A stretch of DNA of 49,015 nt from Terriglobales bacterium (GTDB lineage Bacteria; Acidobacteriota; Terriglobia; Terriglobales; Acidobacteriaceae), in contig JASHOU010000078.1 of NCBI GenBank assembly GCA_030038475.1, forward strand, positions 1 through 49,015. The letters are read 5' to 3'. The first letter of the stretch is position 1, and each line of letters begins with the position of its first letter. This document shows, piece after piece, positions 1-7,391 of this stretch. Both the position numbers and the translations under genes were made by a program. The notes below the pieces were generated by a model, which had not been told where the DNA came from, searched no databases, and was given only the letters and a program-made list of their open reading frames with translations.

Positions 1-197
1 AGTTTTACCTGCGGACGACGGACGTGACGGGGGTGGCGGAGTTGCCGTCGGGGACGGAGATGGTGATGCCGGGCGACAACGTGAGCCTGGTGATTGAGCT
101 GATCACGCCGGTGGCGATGGAGAAGGGGCTGCGGTTTGCGATTCGCGAAGGCGGGCACACGGTGGGAGCGGGAACGATCGCGGAGATTGTGCAGTAG
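1..197 (+). CDS. tuf: Elongation factor Tu, C-terminal end (partial)
   Basis: The reading frame enters from the left edge and ends at TAG 195-197. The 64 visible residues are the last beta-barrel domain of EF-Tu, with the recognisable runs [30 protein letters not shown] and a hydrophobic tail. EF-Tu carries aminoacyl-tRNA to the ribosomal A site. Its position immediately before rpsJ is the classic str/S10 junction. The stop codon is directly followed by a clover-leaf palindromic repeat at 198. The 5' part of the gene lies outside the window. Confidence 0.95.
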   Translation, partial: FYLRTTDVTGVAELPSGTEMVMPGDNVSLVIELITPVAMEKGLRFAIREGGHTVGAGTIAEIVQ

Positions 198-249
198 TGT
201 GGTAGCGGGGCTTTGCCCCGCTTGGACGGCGCTGAGCGCCGTCCCCACA
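198..249. repeat. Clover-leaf palindromic repeat, copy 1
   Basis: Outer arms TGTGG and CCACA enclose two hairpins, AGCGGGG-CTTTG-CCCCGCT-like and GGACGGCGC-TGA-GCGCCGTCC. It starts directly after the tuf stop codon. A second copy with the same outer arms and first hairpin lies at 671-722, also directly after a TAG stop. It resembles a REP/PU-type extragenic palindrome; its family is not identified. Confidence 0.85.
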
Positions 250-340
250 TAAGATACAAACGCGGCTTGCAACTCGCCGCCAGTTCTTTCTTCCCGAACT
301 TCGAAATGAAGACGGCCGGGAGGGGTTAGAGAGAGACACA

Positions 341-670
341 GTGAGTGGACAAGAAAGAATTCGCATACGGTTGAAAGCCTACGACTACCGCATTCTGGAT
401 CAGTCGACGGGTGAGATCGTGGAGACGGCGAAACGCACCGGCGCGCAGATTGCCGGGCCGATTCCGCTGCCGACGATGAAGAACAAGTATTGCGTGCTGC
501 GTTCGCCGCATGTCGATAAAAAATCACGGGAGCAGTTTGAAATCCGCACCCACAAGCGGCTGCTCGATATTCTGGAGCCGACGCAGCAGACGGTCGACGC
601 GCTGATGAAGCTCGATCTGCCGGCGGGCGTGGATGTGGAGATTAAGGCGTTTGGGAAAGAGCACAAGTAG
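341..670 (+). CDS. rpsJ: 30S ribosomal protein S10
   Basis: The 109-residue protein has the S10 signature ([17 protein letters not shown] near the start, then GPIPLPT, and [17 protein letters not shown]). It is slightly longer than the usual 102-105 residues. S10 belongs to the 30S head and, through NusE activity, takes part in antitermination. The start chosen is GTG 341, right before the conserved N-terminus, with GAGAGA-type purines upstream. It heads the S10 group after tuf. The last codon is followed immediately by the second clover-leaf repeat. Confidence 0.97.
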   Translation: MSGQERIRIRLKAYDYRILDQSTGEIVETAKRTGAQIAGPIPLPTMKNKYCVLRSPHVDKKSREQFEIRTHKRLLDILEPTQQTVDALMKLDLPAGVDVEIKAFGKEHK

Positions 671-722
671 TGTGGTAGCGGGGCTCCGCCCCGCTTGGAC
701 GGGGCAAAGCCCCGTCACCACA
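671..722. repeat. Clover-leaf palindromic repeat, copy 2
   Basis: It has the same design as 198-249: outer TGTGGT and ACCACA, a first hairpin AGCGGGG-CTC-CGCCCCGCT, and a second hairpin GACGGGGC-AAA-GCCCCGTC. The second stem differs in sequence from copy 1 but keeps pairing, so structure seems conserved over sequence. It abuts the rpsJ TAG stop. Confidence 0.85.
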
Positions 723-768
723 TGACCAGCCAATAGCGAAACGCCATGCTGGGAATGGAGATTGGGAA

Positions 769-1503
769 ATGGCGCGAGTTACGGGAATTCTGGGCAAGAA
801 AGTCGGCATGACGCAGTTGTTCGATTCGAAGGGTGAGGTGCGGCCGGCGACGGTGTTGCAGGCGGGTCCGTGCGTGATTACGCAGCACAAGACGCAGACG
901 CGCGACGGTTACGAATCGGCACAGATTGGCCTGGTTGAGTTTGTGAAAGAAAAGAAACTGACCAAGGCGATGCAAGGACATTTTGCCAAGCACAACCTGC
1001 CTCCGGTGAAGTTTCTGCGCGAAGTGGGCATCGAAGTGGATGGCGCGGGCGAGGCAAGCGACGGTGCGCTGAAGGTTGGCGAGCGGGTGCTGGTGGATAT
1101 TTTCGAAGGCGAGCGCTTTGTCGACGTCATCGGAGTGAGCAAGGGGCACGGCTTTCAGGGCGTGGTCAAGCGGCATCATTTTGGCGGCGGCCCGAAGTCG
1201 CACGGTTCGATGTTTCAGATTACAGGCTCGATTGGCTCCTCGGCGTTTCCGTCGCGCGTGTTTAAGGGAATGCGGATGTCGGGCCACATGGGGAACACGC
1301 GCGTGACGACGCGGAACCTGCGGATTCTGGGCGTCGATAAAGAAGAGAATCTGTTGGTGGTCGAAGGCAGCGTGCCGGGCGCGAACGGCGGCTACATCGT
1401 GATCAGCAAGGCGAAGAAGCCTCCGCGTGAGCGCAGAGGATTTGCTGGGGCGACGACGGTCGATCCGTTGAAGGCGGCGAAGCGAGCGGCGAAGAAGGCC
1501 TAA
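769..1503 (+). CDS. rplC: 50S ribosomal protein L3
   Basis: The 244-residue protein begins [19 protein letters not shown], the canonical L3 start. The core loop [16 protein letters not shown] and the [11 protein letters not shown] segment that reaches the peptidyl transferase centre are intact. It ends in a Lys/Ala-rich tail slightly longer than in E. coli (209 residues). The ATG at 769 follows a purine-rich GGAGATTGGGAA stretch that can serve as ribosome-binding site. It is co-directional with rpsJ and rplD, and L3 is an early assembly protein of the large subunit. Confidence 0.97.
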   Translation: MARVTGILGKKVGMTQLFDSKGEVRPATVLQAGPCVITQHKTQTRDGYESAQIGLVEFVKEKKLTKAMQGHFAKHNLPPVKFLREVGIEVDGAGEASDGALKVGERVLVDIFEGERFVDVIGVSKGHGFQGVVKRHHFGGGPKSHGSMFQITGSIGSSAFPSRVFKGMRMSGHMGNTRVTTRNLRILGVDKEENLLVVEGSVPGANGGYIVISKAKKPPRERRGFAGATTVDPLKAAKRAAKKA

Positions 1504-1510
1504 CTACAGT

Positions 1511-1537
1511 GACCAGTGGTCAGTGGTCAGTGGTCAG
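1511..1537. repeat. 7-nt tandem repeat, rplC-rplD spacer
   Basis: The unit CAGTGGT is repeated three times between GAC and CAG. No reverse-complementary partner arm occurs in this short spacer. It belongs to the spacer-repeat phenomenon seen throughout the operon. Confidence 0.85.
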
Positions 1538-1552
1538 AAAAAGCAAAAGACA

Positions 1553-2284
1553 ATGGCAACTATCGATGTTTACAACTTGAGCGGCGCCAAGGCGGGGACG
1601 CTGGAACTGGCCGACGAAGTTTTCGGCGCGGTCAACGAAGACCTGCTGTGGGAGGCGATCCGGCACTATCGCGCCGGGGCGCGGGCCGGGACGCACGCCA
1701 CCAAGGCGCGCTGGCAGGTTTCGGGATCGGGCAAGAAGCTGTGGAAGCAAAAAGGCACGGGACGGGCGCGCATCGGTTCGATCCGCTCGCCGCTGTGGCG
1801 GCATGGCGGCACGGTGCACGGGCCGCAGCCACGCTCCTATGACTATGCGTTTCCGCGGAAAAAGCTTCTGGGCGCACTGCGCTCGGCGCTGGCGGCGAGA
1901 TTTGCCGACGGCAAGCTGACGGTGGTGAAGGCTTTCGACGTGAAAGAACCGAAGACGAAGCTGTTTCGCGAAGCGCTCGACAAGCTGAAAGTCGAGGGCA
2001 CGACGCTGCTGGTCGACATGGCGTCTTCCGAAAACCGAAACCTCGATCTCAGCTCGCGCAACATCGACGGTCTCGAACTGGTGCGGGCGAACGAGGTGCA
2101 TCCGTATCACCTGATGCGCTACACGCACGTGATCTTCGCCCAGCCAGCGCTCGAGAAGCTACAGGATGCGCTGAAGAAGTCGGCCTCGCGGCGGCAGCAT
2201 GAAACGGAGCCGGGGGAAAATGAAGCGAAGAAGAAACCGGCGCGGCGTGCGCGCAAGGCGAAGGCGAAGACGGAGGTGGCCTAG
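1553..2284 (+). CDS. rplD: 50S ribosomal protein L4
   Basis: The reading frame is open from 1523, but the conserved L4 N-terminus MATIDVYNLSGAKAG begins at ATG 1553; the upstream codons are spacer repeat. The 243-residue protein has the extended-loop signature KLWKQKGTGRARIGSIRSPLW and GGTVHGPQPRSY that lines the exit tunnel. The C-terminus carries about 35 extra charged residues (Glu/Lys/Arg/Ala-rich), which are longer than typical. L4 is also an autoregulator of the S10 operon in enterobacteria; no equivalent leader is visible here. Confidence 0.96.
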   Translation: MATIDVYNLSGAKAGTLELADEVFGAVNEDLLWEAIRHYRAGARAGTHATKARWQVSGSGKKLWKQKGTGRARIGSIRSPLWRHGGTVHGPQPRSYDYAFPRKKLLGALRSALAARFADGKLTVVKAFDVKEPKTKLFREALDKLKVEGTTLLVDMASSENRNLDLSSRNIDGLELVRANEVHPYHLMRYTHVIFAQPALEKLQDALKKSASRRQHETEPGENEAKKKPARRARKAKAKTEVA

Positions 2285-2297
2285 GGCCTAACCAATT

Positions 2298-2591
2298 ATG
2301 AGATCCGCGTATCAGATTATTCGCCGGCCGGTGATCACGGAAAAAGGCCTGGGCATTAAAGAGACGCAGAACACGCTGGTGTTTCAGGTGGCGCCGAAAG
2401 CGACGAAGACCGAGATTCGGGAAGCGGTGCAGACCATCTTCAAGGTGAAGGTTGAGTCGGTGCGCACTGCGAATTATCCGGGAAAAGAGCGGCGGCGGGG
2501 AAAGTTTACCGGCTACCGTCCGGATTGGAAGAAGGCGTACGTGCGCCTGAAAAGCGGCGAGAAGATGCCGGAGTACGCGCAGAATCTTTAA
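2298..2591 (+). CDS. rplW: 50S ribosomal protein L23
   Basis: The 97-residue protein has typical L23 features: IIRRPVITEKG near the start, NTLVFQVAPKATKTEIREAV, and the loop RRRGKFTGYRPDWKKAYV. L23 sits at the tunnel exit and is the docking site of trigger factor and SRP. The spacer to rplD is only 13 nt, one of the few without a repeat. A perfect 10-bp hairpin and a one-armed AGCTAAG repeat lie between its stop and rplB. Confidence 0.96.
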   Translation: MRSAYQIIRRPVITEKGLGIKETQNTLVFQVAPKATKTEIREAVQTIFKVKVESVRTANYPGKERRRGKFTGYRPDWKKAYVRLKSGEKMPEYAQNL

Positions 2592-2649
2592 TAGGACAAG
2601 CGGCTTAAGGCCGTTGCTCAAGCGAATAGCAGGGAGGCCTTGCGGCAGC

Positions 2650-2678
2650 GCGATTCGGCGCCAAACGGGCCGAATCGC
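2650..2678. promoter_or_regulatory. Perfect 10-bp hairpin upstream of rplB
   Basis: GCGATTCGGC at 2650-2659 pairs perfectly with GCCGAATCGC at 2669-2678 across a 9-nt loop. It has no following T tract, so it is not a simple intrinsic terminator. A role as mRNA-processing or protein-binding hairpin is inference. Confidence 0.6.
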
Positions 2679-2695
2679 TTGGTGAAAAAGAGAAG

Positions 2696-2720
2696 AGCTA
2701 GAAGCTAACAGCTAAGGGCT
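2696..2720. repeat. One-armed AGCTAAG-type repeat before rplB
   Basis: Units AGCTAGA, AGCTAAC, AGCTAAG and GGCT stand in series with a 7-nt period just before the rplB start. Only the right-arm orientation of this family is present. Confidence 0.8.
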
Positions 2721-2725
2721 GATTT

Positions 2726-3556
2726 ATGGCAATTAAGACCTATAGACCGACGACGCAGACGCTGCGCTTTCGCACCACGCTCGTGACCGACGACATCACC
2801 GCGGCCAAGCCGCACAAGCCGCTGGTCGAGGGCAAGATTCGCAGCGGCGGGCGGCGCAACTCGGGCGACGTGACCATGCGCTTCCGCGGCGGCGGCAACA
2901 AGCGCAAGCTGCGCCTGATCGACTTTAAGCGCGACAAGCACGGCATTCCGGCGACGGTGGTGACCATCGAATACGATCCCGGGCGTTCGGCGCGCATTGC
3001 GCTGCTCAGCTATGCCGACGGCGAGAAGCGTTACATTGTGCAGCCCGACGGGCTGAAGGTTGGACAGAAAATTGTGAGTGGGCCGGAGGCGGACATTCTG
3101 GTGGGCAACGCGCTGCCATTGCGCAATATTCCGCCGGGAACGACGATTCACAACGTCGAATTGCGCCCGGGTAAAGGGGCGCAGATGGTGCGCTCGGCGG
3201 GCGGCGCGGCGCAACTGGTGGCGAAAGAAGGCGACTACGGCCTCGTGAAACTGCCTTCGGGTGAGACGCGCAAAGTTCTGCTCGATTGTTTAGCGACAAT
3301 CGGGCAAGTCGGCAACACCGACCACGAGAACGTAACCTGGGGCAAAGCGGGACGCACGCGCTGGGTGGGCAAGCGTCCGCATAACCGCGGCGTTTCGATG
3401 AATCCGGTCGACCATCCGCATGGCGGCGGCGAAGGCAAGACTTCGGGCGGACGGCATCCGGTGACGCCGTGGGGCCAGCCGACGCGAGGCTACAAGACGC
3501 GGAATAACAAGCGCACGGATGCGTTTATTGTGAAAGACCGCAGGCAGAAGGGTTGA
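2726..3556 (+). CDS. rplB: 50S ribosomal protein L2
   Basis: The 276-residue protein has the usual length. The N-terminal OB-like region includes the [20 protein letters not shown] segment, and the C-terminal loop [19 protein letters not shown], with the conserved histidine needed for peptidyl transferase function, is intact. L2 bridges the subunits and supports 23S rRNA domain IV. The ATG at 2726 follows one AGCTAAG-type repeat arm with only a weak purine stretch (AAGGGCTGA). Downstream, the spacer to rpsS carries two different repeat families. Confidence 0.97.
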   Translation: MAIKTYRPTTQTLRFRTTLVTDDITAAKPHKPLVEGKIRSGGRRNSGDVTMRFRGGGNKRKLRLIDFKRDKHGIPATVVTIEYDPGRSARIALLSYADGEKRYIVQPDGLKVGQKIVSGPEADILVGNALPLRNIPPGTTIHNVELRPGKGAQMVRSAGGAAQLVAKEGDYGLVKLPSGETRKVLLDCLATIGQVGNTDHENVTWGKAGRTRWVGKRPHNRGVSMNPVDHPHGGGEGKTSGGRHPVTPWGQPTRGYKTRNNKRTDAFIVKDRRQKG

Positions 3557-3563
3557 GAGTTAA

Positions 3564-3648
3564 GGTTTCAAAGTTTCAGAGTTTCAAGGTTGCAAGGAAA
3601 AATCAGAAGCCCGGGTTCGATTTGCTGAGAACTGAGAACTGAGAACCG
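3564..3648. repeat. Two one-armed repeat families, rplB-rpsS spacer
   Basis: Positions 3564-3597 hold GTTTCAAA/GTTTCAGA/GTTTCAAG/GTTGCAAG units of 8 nt. Positions 3625-3647 hold CTGAGAA-type units with an 8-nt period (GAACTGAG). Neither has a reverse-complementary partner. Two families coexist in one spacer. Confidence 0.85.
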
Positions 3649-3652
3649 ACTT

Positions 3653-4009
3653 ATGGCACGTTCGACAAAAAAAGGGCCGTTCGTGGATGCGCCTCTGGCG
3701 AGGAAGATCGAAGCCATGAATTCGCGCAACGAGAAAAAGGTGCTGCGCACCTGGTCGCGGCGCTCGACGATTGTTCCGGAGATGGTGGGGCACACGATCG
3801 CGGTGCACAACGGGAAGAAATTCATTCCCGTGTACATCACCGAGAACATGGTGGGGCACAAGCTGGGCGAATTCAGCTTTACCCGCCAGTTCAAAGGGCA
3901 CTCGATGAAGGCGGCGACCGAAGCGGCGGCAAAACCGGCGGGCGTGCCCGGCGGTCCGGGAGCGATTGTGCCGTCAACGCCAGCGGCGCCGGCTGCACCG
4001 AAGGCGTAG
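3653..4009 (+). CDS. rpsS: 30S ribosomal protein S19
   Basis: The 118-residue protein begins [12 protein letters not shown] and keeps the S19 core ([36 protein letters not shown], the basic KGH). S19 with S13 contacts the A-site finger in the 30S head. The conserved part ends near residue 88, and about 28 extra residues rich in Ala, Pro and Gly follow. The usual length is 85-95, so the low-complexity tail is lineage-specific. The region before the ATG lacks a strong Shine-Dalgarno. Confidence 0.96.
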   Translation: MARSTKKGPFVDAPLARKIEAMNSRNEKKVLRTWSRRSTIVPEMVGHTIAVHNGKKFIPVYITENMVGHKLGEFSFTRQFKGHSMKAATEAAAKPAGVPGGPGAIVPSTPAAPAAPKA

Positions 4010-4015
4010 AAAACC

Positions 4016-4083
4016 AGCTCTTAGCTGTTAGCTCTTAGCTTTTAGCTGGGAGCCGCGGAGCTAAGGGCTAAAGGCTAAGAGCT
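4016..4083. repeat. Paired inverted short-period repeat (AGCTAAG family), rpsS-rplV
   Basis: The left arm 4016-4047 has TTAGCT-type units (CTTAGCT, GTTAGCT, TTTAGCT) with a 7-nt period. The right arm 4059-4083 has the complementary AGCTAAGG/GCTAAAGG/CTAAGAGCT series. The arms are imperfectly complementary and fill almost the whole spacer, ending 5 nt before the rplV ATG. Confidence 0.9.
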
Positions 4084-4088
4084 GACAC

Positions 4089-4586
4089 ATGGAATTTCGA
4101 GCGGAAGCACGATACATGCGAGTTTCGCCGCAGAAGGCGCGGCTGGTGCTCAACCTGATCAAGGGACGGCGGGTGGAAGAAGCTCGCAACACGCTGGCTT
4201 TCACCAAGAAACGCGTGGCACCAACCGTCGCCAAGCTCTTGCAGTCGGCGATCGACAATGCGAATTTTTTGAGCAACGAAAAAGGGCTGGATGTCGATCT
4301 CGACAACCTGTACGTAAAACATGCGGTAGCGAACGATGGTCCGCGCATGAAGCGGATTCGTCCTGCGCCGATGGGACGCGCCTACCATTATGTGCGGAGG
4401 ATCGCGCATCTCGAGATTGTGCTGGCGGAAAAGAATCGGAATGGAGCGGCGGCTGAGGCCGGCTCGACTCCGGCTGCGGCCGGGAAGCCGGCGAAGGCCG
4501 CGGCTCCGAGACCGAGAGTGAAGGCCAAGGTCAAAGCGCCGACGAAGAAGAAATCGGTGGGCAAGAAAGCGGCGGCAAAGAAGTAG
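4089..4586 (+). CDS. rplV: 50S ribosomal protein L22
   Basis: The first 110 residues are L22: [20 protein letters not shown] near the N-terminus and the tunnel-lining beta-hairpin [18 protein letters not shown]22 lines the narrowest part of the exit tunnel and is a macrolide-resistance site in other bacteria. The remaining 55 residues are an Ala/Lys/Pro-rich tail ending in a run of lysines, making the protein 165 residues against about 110-115 usually. It lies between a paired repeat and a one-armed GTTTCAAG repeat. Confidence 0.95.
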   Translation: MEFRAEARYMRVSPQKARLVLNLIKGRRVEEARNTLAFTKKRVAPTVAKLLQSAIDNANFLSNEKGLDVDLDNLYVKHAVANDGPRMKRIRPAPMGRAYHYVRRIAHLEIVLAEKNRNGAAAEAGSTPAAAGKPAKAAAPRPRVKAKVKAPTKKKSVGKKAAAKK

Positions 4587-4592
4587 AAGAAA

Positions 4593-4618
4593 GGTTTCAA
4601 AGTTTCAAGGTTGCAGAG
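4593..4618. repeat. One-armed GTTTCAAG repeat, rplV-rpsC
   Basis: Three 8-nt units (GTTTCAAA, GTTTCAAG, GTTGCAGA) lie in a 46-nt spacer without a complementary arm. Confidence 0.8.
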
Positions 4619-4632
4619 TCTACGGAGCGCAC

Positions 4633-5313
4633 ATGGGTCAAAAGGTTCATCCATACGGATTCCGGCTCGGCTACACGAAGCCGTGGAAATCGCGCTGGTT
4701 TGTCGAACGGGACTACGACAAGCTGCTGCTCGAGGATGTGAAGCTCAAGGCGGAGCTGAAGGACAAGCTCAAGTCGGCGGGCGTGAGTTCGGTCGAGATC
4801 GAGCGTCCGGGCAACAAGCTGCGCATCATTATTAAGACGGCGCGCCCGGGCATCATTATCGGGCGCAAGGGCGCAGAGATCGACAAGCTGAAGCAGGATC
4901 TGCAGAAGCGGACCTCGCGCGAGGTGCATGTCGATATCCAGGAGGTGCACAAGCCGGAGCTGGATGCGCAACTGGTCTCGGAATCAATTGCGCTGCAACT
5001 GGAAAAGCGCGTCGGCTTCCGGCGGGCGATGCGCAAGGCGGTCGATTCGGCGCTGCGCTTCGGCTGCAAGGGAATCAAGGTTCGCGTGAGCGGGCGGCTC
5101 AACGGCAACGAAATCGCGCGCTCGGAGTGGTATTTGCAGGGGCGCTTGCCGCTGCACACGCTGCGCGCCGACATCGACTTCGGTTTTACCGAGGCGCGCA
5201 CGACGTATGGCGTAATTGGAGTCAAGGTATGGGTGTATAAGGGCGAGATTCTGCCGACGAAGAAACGTGAAGGCACGCCGGCGCGTGAGATCACGACGAC
5301 GGGAGCGTTTTGA
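4633..5313 (+). CDS. rpsC: 30S ribosomal protein S3
   Basis: The 226-residue protein has the [20 protein letters not shown] start, the KH RNA-binding motif [17 protein letters not shown], and the C-terminal domain with [14 protein letters not shown] and [14 protein letters not shown]3 lies at the mRNA entry channel and takes part in helicase activity of the 30S subunit. Length is typical. The ATG at 4633 has a GGAGCGCAC purine run upstream. Confidence 0.97.
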   Translation: MGQKVHPYGFRLGYTKPWKSRWFVERDYDKLLLEDVKLKAELKDKLKSAGVSSVEIERPGNKLRIIIKTARPGIIIGRKGAEIDKLKQDLQKRTSREVHVDIQEVHKPELDAQLVSESIALQLEKRVGFRRAMRKAVDSALRFGCKGIKVRVSGRLNGNEIARSEWYLQGRLPLHTLRADIDFGFTEARTTYGVIGVKVWVYKGEILPTKKREGTPAREITTTGAF

Positions 5314-5317
5314 GATG

Positions 5318-5379
5318 AGTACCCAGTTGCCAGTACCCAGCAAGAAAGAGCTAAGAGCTAAAGGCTAGAAGCTAAGAGC
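5318..5379. repeat. Direct and AGCTAAG repeats, rpsC-rplP spacer
   Basis: AGTACCCAG occurs twice in 5318-5340. Positions 5349-5379 carry four 7-nt AGCTAAG-type units in right-arm orientation only. No complementary partner is present. Confidence 0.8.
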
Positions 5380-5385
5380 GATTTT

Positions 5386-5799
5386 ATGTTGATGCCGAAA
5401 AAAGTTAAGTACCGCAAGCAGCAGCGCGGGCGCATGACCGGGAAGGCATGGCGCGGCGGAGAGCTGTCGTTTGGGCAGTACGGGCTGAAGGTGCTCGAGC
5501 CGGGCTGGATCACCGACCGCCAGATCGAAGCGAGCCGCGTAGCCATGACGCGTTTTATCAAGCGCGGAGGCAAGATCTGGCTGCGCTTGTTCCCCGACAA
5601 GCCAGTGACGAAGAAACCGGCCGAAACCCGTATGGGCAAAGGCAAAGGTGCGCCCGATCACTGGGTCGCGGTGGTGAAGCCGGGAAAGATTTTGTTCGAG
5701 ATGGAAGGCGTCACGATTACGGACGCGAAAGAGGCGTTGCGGCTGGCGTCGCACAAGCTGCCGCTGCGCACCTCGTTTGTGCAGCGCGAGACGCTCTAG
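5386..5799 (+). CDS. rplP: 50S ribosomal protein L16
   Basis: The 137-residue protein has the expected length and begins [17 protein letters not shown]. The signatures [35 protein letters not shown] and [18 protein letters not shown] are all present. L16 supports the A-site tRNA elbow and is a late assembly protein. ATG 5386 is chosen over ATG 5392 because L16 normally starts MLMP. It is preceded by a one-armed AGCTAAG repeat, and no strong Shine-Dalgarno is visible. Confidence 0.96.
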   Translation: MLMPKKVKYRKQQRGRMTGKAWRGGELSFGQYGLKVLEPGWITDRQIEASRVAMTRFIKRGGKIWLRLFPDKPVTKKPAETRMGKGKGAPDHWVAVVKPGKILFEMEGVTITDAKEALRLASHKLPLRTSFVQRETL

Positions 5800-5874
5800 A
5801 GATTGCAGGAGTTAGAAGTCAGATTGCAGAAAAGGTTGATGCGTTTACGCAGCGTCTGAGCCACACAGCTTTTA

Positions 5875-5900
5875 CTGACAACTGAGAACTGAGAGCTGAC
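5875..5900. repeat. GAACTGAG repeat, rplP-rpmC spacer
   Basis: Units CTGACAA, CTGAGAA, CTGAGAG and CTGAC stand in series with an 8-nt period immediately before the rpmC start. This is the same family as 3625-3647. Confidence 0.75.
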
Positions 5901-5903
5901 TTA

Positions 5904-6116
5904 ATGAAAGCGGAAAAGATTCGCAACTTAACCGACGTTGAACTGAAGCATCAGGAGCGGGATTTGGCGGACCAGCTCTTCAAGCTGAAGTTCCAAATGA
6001 ATATGGGGCAGACCGAGAGCCTGAAAAAGATTCGCGGGCTGCGCCGCGACATCGCGCGGGTGAAGACGGTGCTGCGCGAGCAGGAACTGGCCGCCCAAAA
6101 AACGGAGAAGAAATGA
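5904..6116 (+). CDS. rpmC: 50S ribosomal protein L29
   Basis: The 70-residue, mostly helical protein has [21 protein letters not shown]-type L29 content and the conserved [15 protein letters not shown] and [19 protein letters not shown] segments. L29 packs beside L23 at the tunnel exit. Its stop overlaps the rpsQ start in ATGA (6113-6116), so translation of the two is probably coupled. It is one of only a few tightly packed pairs in this otherwise loosely spaced operon. Confidence 0.95.
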   Translation: MKAEKIRNLTDVELKHQERDLADQLFKLKFQMNMGQTESLKKIRGLRRDIARVKTVLREQELAAQKTEKK

Positions 6117-6436
6117 TGGCGGAAACCGCCCAGGCAGAAAGAAAGCCGCGCCACAAGGAACTGATCGGCACGGTCGTTTCCAACAAGATGCAGAAGACGA
6201 TCGTGGTCGAAGTGACGCGCAAGAAGGCGCATCCCATGTATGCGCGGGTGATCTCGATTCGCAAGAAGTTTTACGCGCACGACGAGAAAAACGAGGCGCA
6301 TGCCGGAGACGTGGTGAAGATCGAAGAGTCGCGGCCGCTTTCGAAGCTGAAGCGCTGGACGCTGAAAGAGATCGTGCGCAAGACCGTGCTGGTGCCCGAG
6401 GTCGATGCCGACGCCGGCACGGGCATCGGGCAGTAG
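6113..6436 (+). CDS. rpsQ: 30S ribosomal protein S17
   Basis: The 107-residue protein has the S17 OB-fold core [18 protein letters not shown], followed by [13 protein letters not shown] and [17 protein letters not shown]17 is a primary 16S rRNA binder. ATG 6113 overlaps the rpmC stop; ATG 6116 is an equally possible start one codon later. The C-terminus is about 20 residues longer than in E. coli and ends in a Gly/Asp-rich tail. Confidence 0.95.
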   Translation: MMAETAQAERKPRHKELIGTVVSNKMQKTIVVEVTRKKAHPMYARVISIRKKFYAHDEKNEAHAGDVVKIEESRPLSKLKRWTLKEIVRKTVLVPEVDADAGTGIGQ

Positions 6437-6456
6437 GGAACGGGAAGGAGACGAAC

Positions 6457-6828
6457 ATGGCCGTAATGATGAGAACCATGCTCGAAGTCGCCGACAACTC
6501 CGGCGCGCGCAAGCTGCAGATGATTCTGCCGCTCGGCGGCTCGACCGGTTTGCGCGCCAAGCTGGGCGACGTGATCACGGCGAGCGTAAAGGAAGCGGCG
6601 CCCGACGGCCAGGTGCAGAAGGGCAAAGTGGTGAAGGCGGTGATCGTGCGCACGCGCAAGGAGCATCGGCGGCGCGACGGGACATATATCCGCTTCGATC
6701 AGAATGCGGCTGTGCTGATCAACGAAGCCGGGGAGCCGGTGGGCACGCGCGTGTTTGGTCCGGTGGCACGCGAACTGCGCGAGAAGAAATTTTTGAAGAT
6801 TGTGTCGCTGGCGCCGGAAGTACTGTAG
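6457..6828 (+). CDS. rplN: 50S ribosomal protein L14
   Basis: The 123-residue protein matches L14 in length and motifs: [16 protein letters not shown], the basic [19 protein letters not shown] segment and [18 protein letters not shown]14 contacts 16S helix 14 and is the docking site of silencing factor RsfS. The ATG 6457 has a good GGAAGGAGA ribosome-binding site, one of the clearest in the operon. The following spacer holds a paired GTTTCAAG repeat. Confidence 0.97.
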   Translation: MAVMMRTMLEVADNSGARKLQMILPLGGSTGLRAKLGDVITASVKEAAPDGQVQKGKVVKAVIVRTRKEHRRRDGTYIRFDQNAAVLINEAGEPVGTRVFGPVARELREKKFLKIVSLAPEVL

Positions 6829-6834
6829 AGGCAG

Positions 6835-6948
6835 GGTTTCAAGGTCGCAAAGTTCCAAGGTTTCAAGGGCCTTGAAATGCGGGACTGCGAAATCTTTCGT
6901 GAAATCGATGAGGACTTTGAAACTCTGAAACCTTGAAACTTAGAAACC
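6835..6948. repeat. Paired inverted short-period repeat (GTTTCAAG family), rplN-rplX
   Basis: The left arm 6835-6868 (GTTTCAAG, GTCGCAAA, GTTCCAAG, GTTTCAAG) and right arm 6914-6948 (CTTTGAAAC, TCTGAAAC, CTTGAAAC, TTAGAAAC) have an 8-nt period and are mutually complementary. The 45-nt loop between them also contains a CTTGAAAT unit. The right arm ends 11 nt before rplX. Confidence 0.9.
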
Positions 6949-6959
6949 TGGGATTAGCT

Positions 6960-7304
6960 ATGGGAACGGCAACTAGTAGCGCACATAAACGAGTAGATAT
7001 CCGGCGGAACGACACGGTGAAGGTTATGACCGGGCGTGACGCGGGCAAAGAGGGACGCGTGCTGCGCGTGTTTCCCGACGACGGCCGGGTGCTGGTAGAG
7101 CACGTGATGATGGTGAAGAAGCACGTGCGGCCGAATCCGCAGCGCAACATCAAGGGAGGAATTGCCGAGCAGGAGCGGGCGATTCCGCTTTCGAACGTGG
7201 CGCTGGTGTGCGCGACCTGCGGGCCGGTGCGCGTGGGACATGAAGTGCGCGGCGACCGCAAGGTGCGGGTTTGCAAAAAGTGTGGGACGACGCTCGAGAA
7301 ATAG
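6960..7304 (+). CDS. rplX: 50S ribosomal protein L24 with zinc-ribbon tail
   Basis: The 114-residue protein has the KOW motif (VKVMTGRDAGKEGRVLRVFPD, shown here only as start and end of a conserved run) at residues 20-40, and HVRPNPQRNIKGGI. The C-terminus carries two CxxC pairs (C84/C87 and C105/C108) that should bind zinc, as in the C+ forms of L24. The frame is open from TTG 6933, but those codons are repeat arm, so ATG 6960 is taken. L24 is an assembly initiator of the large subunit. Confidence 0.95.
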   Translation: MGTATSSAHKRVDIRRNDTVKVMTGRDAGKEGRVLRVFPDDGRVLVEHVMMVKKHVRPNPQRNIKGGIAEQERAIPLSNVALVCATCGPVRVGHEVRGDRKVRVCKKCGTTLEK

Positions 7305-7307
7305 ATT

Positions 7308-7390
7308 TTGTGATTGGGAATTTGGTAATTGGGTAATTTGAAAACCGCAAGGCCCTTAAATTACACAATTACCCGATTACAAAATTACAA
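7308..7390. repeat. Paired inverted short-period repeat (AATTGGGT family), rplX-rplE
   Basis: The left arm 7308-7339 consists of TTGGGAAT/TTGGTAAT/TTGGGTAAT units. The right arm 7357-7390 consists of AATTACACAATTACCCGATTAC-like complementary units. The period is about 8 nt. The right arm ends directly at the rplE start. Confidence 0.9.
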
Positions 7391-7391
7391 A

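Noticed and set aside
4016-4083. Inverted arms read as intrinsic terminators between ribosomal genes
   Set aside because: No T tract follows the right arms, and termination after each gene would contradict the operon. They were kept as repeats.
6933-6959. Longer rplX start at TTG 6933
   Set aside because: Those codons come from the repeat arm; ATG 6960 begins the homologous region.
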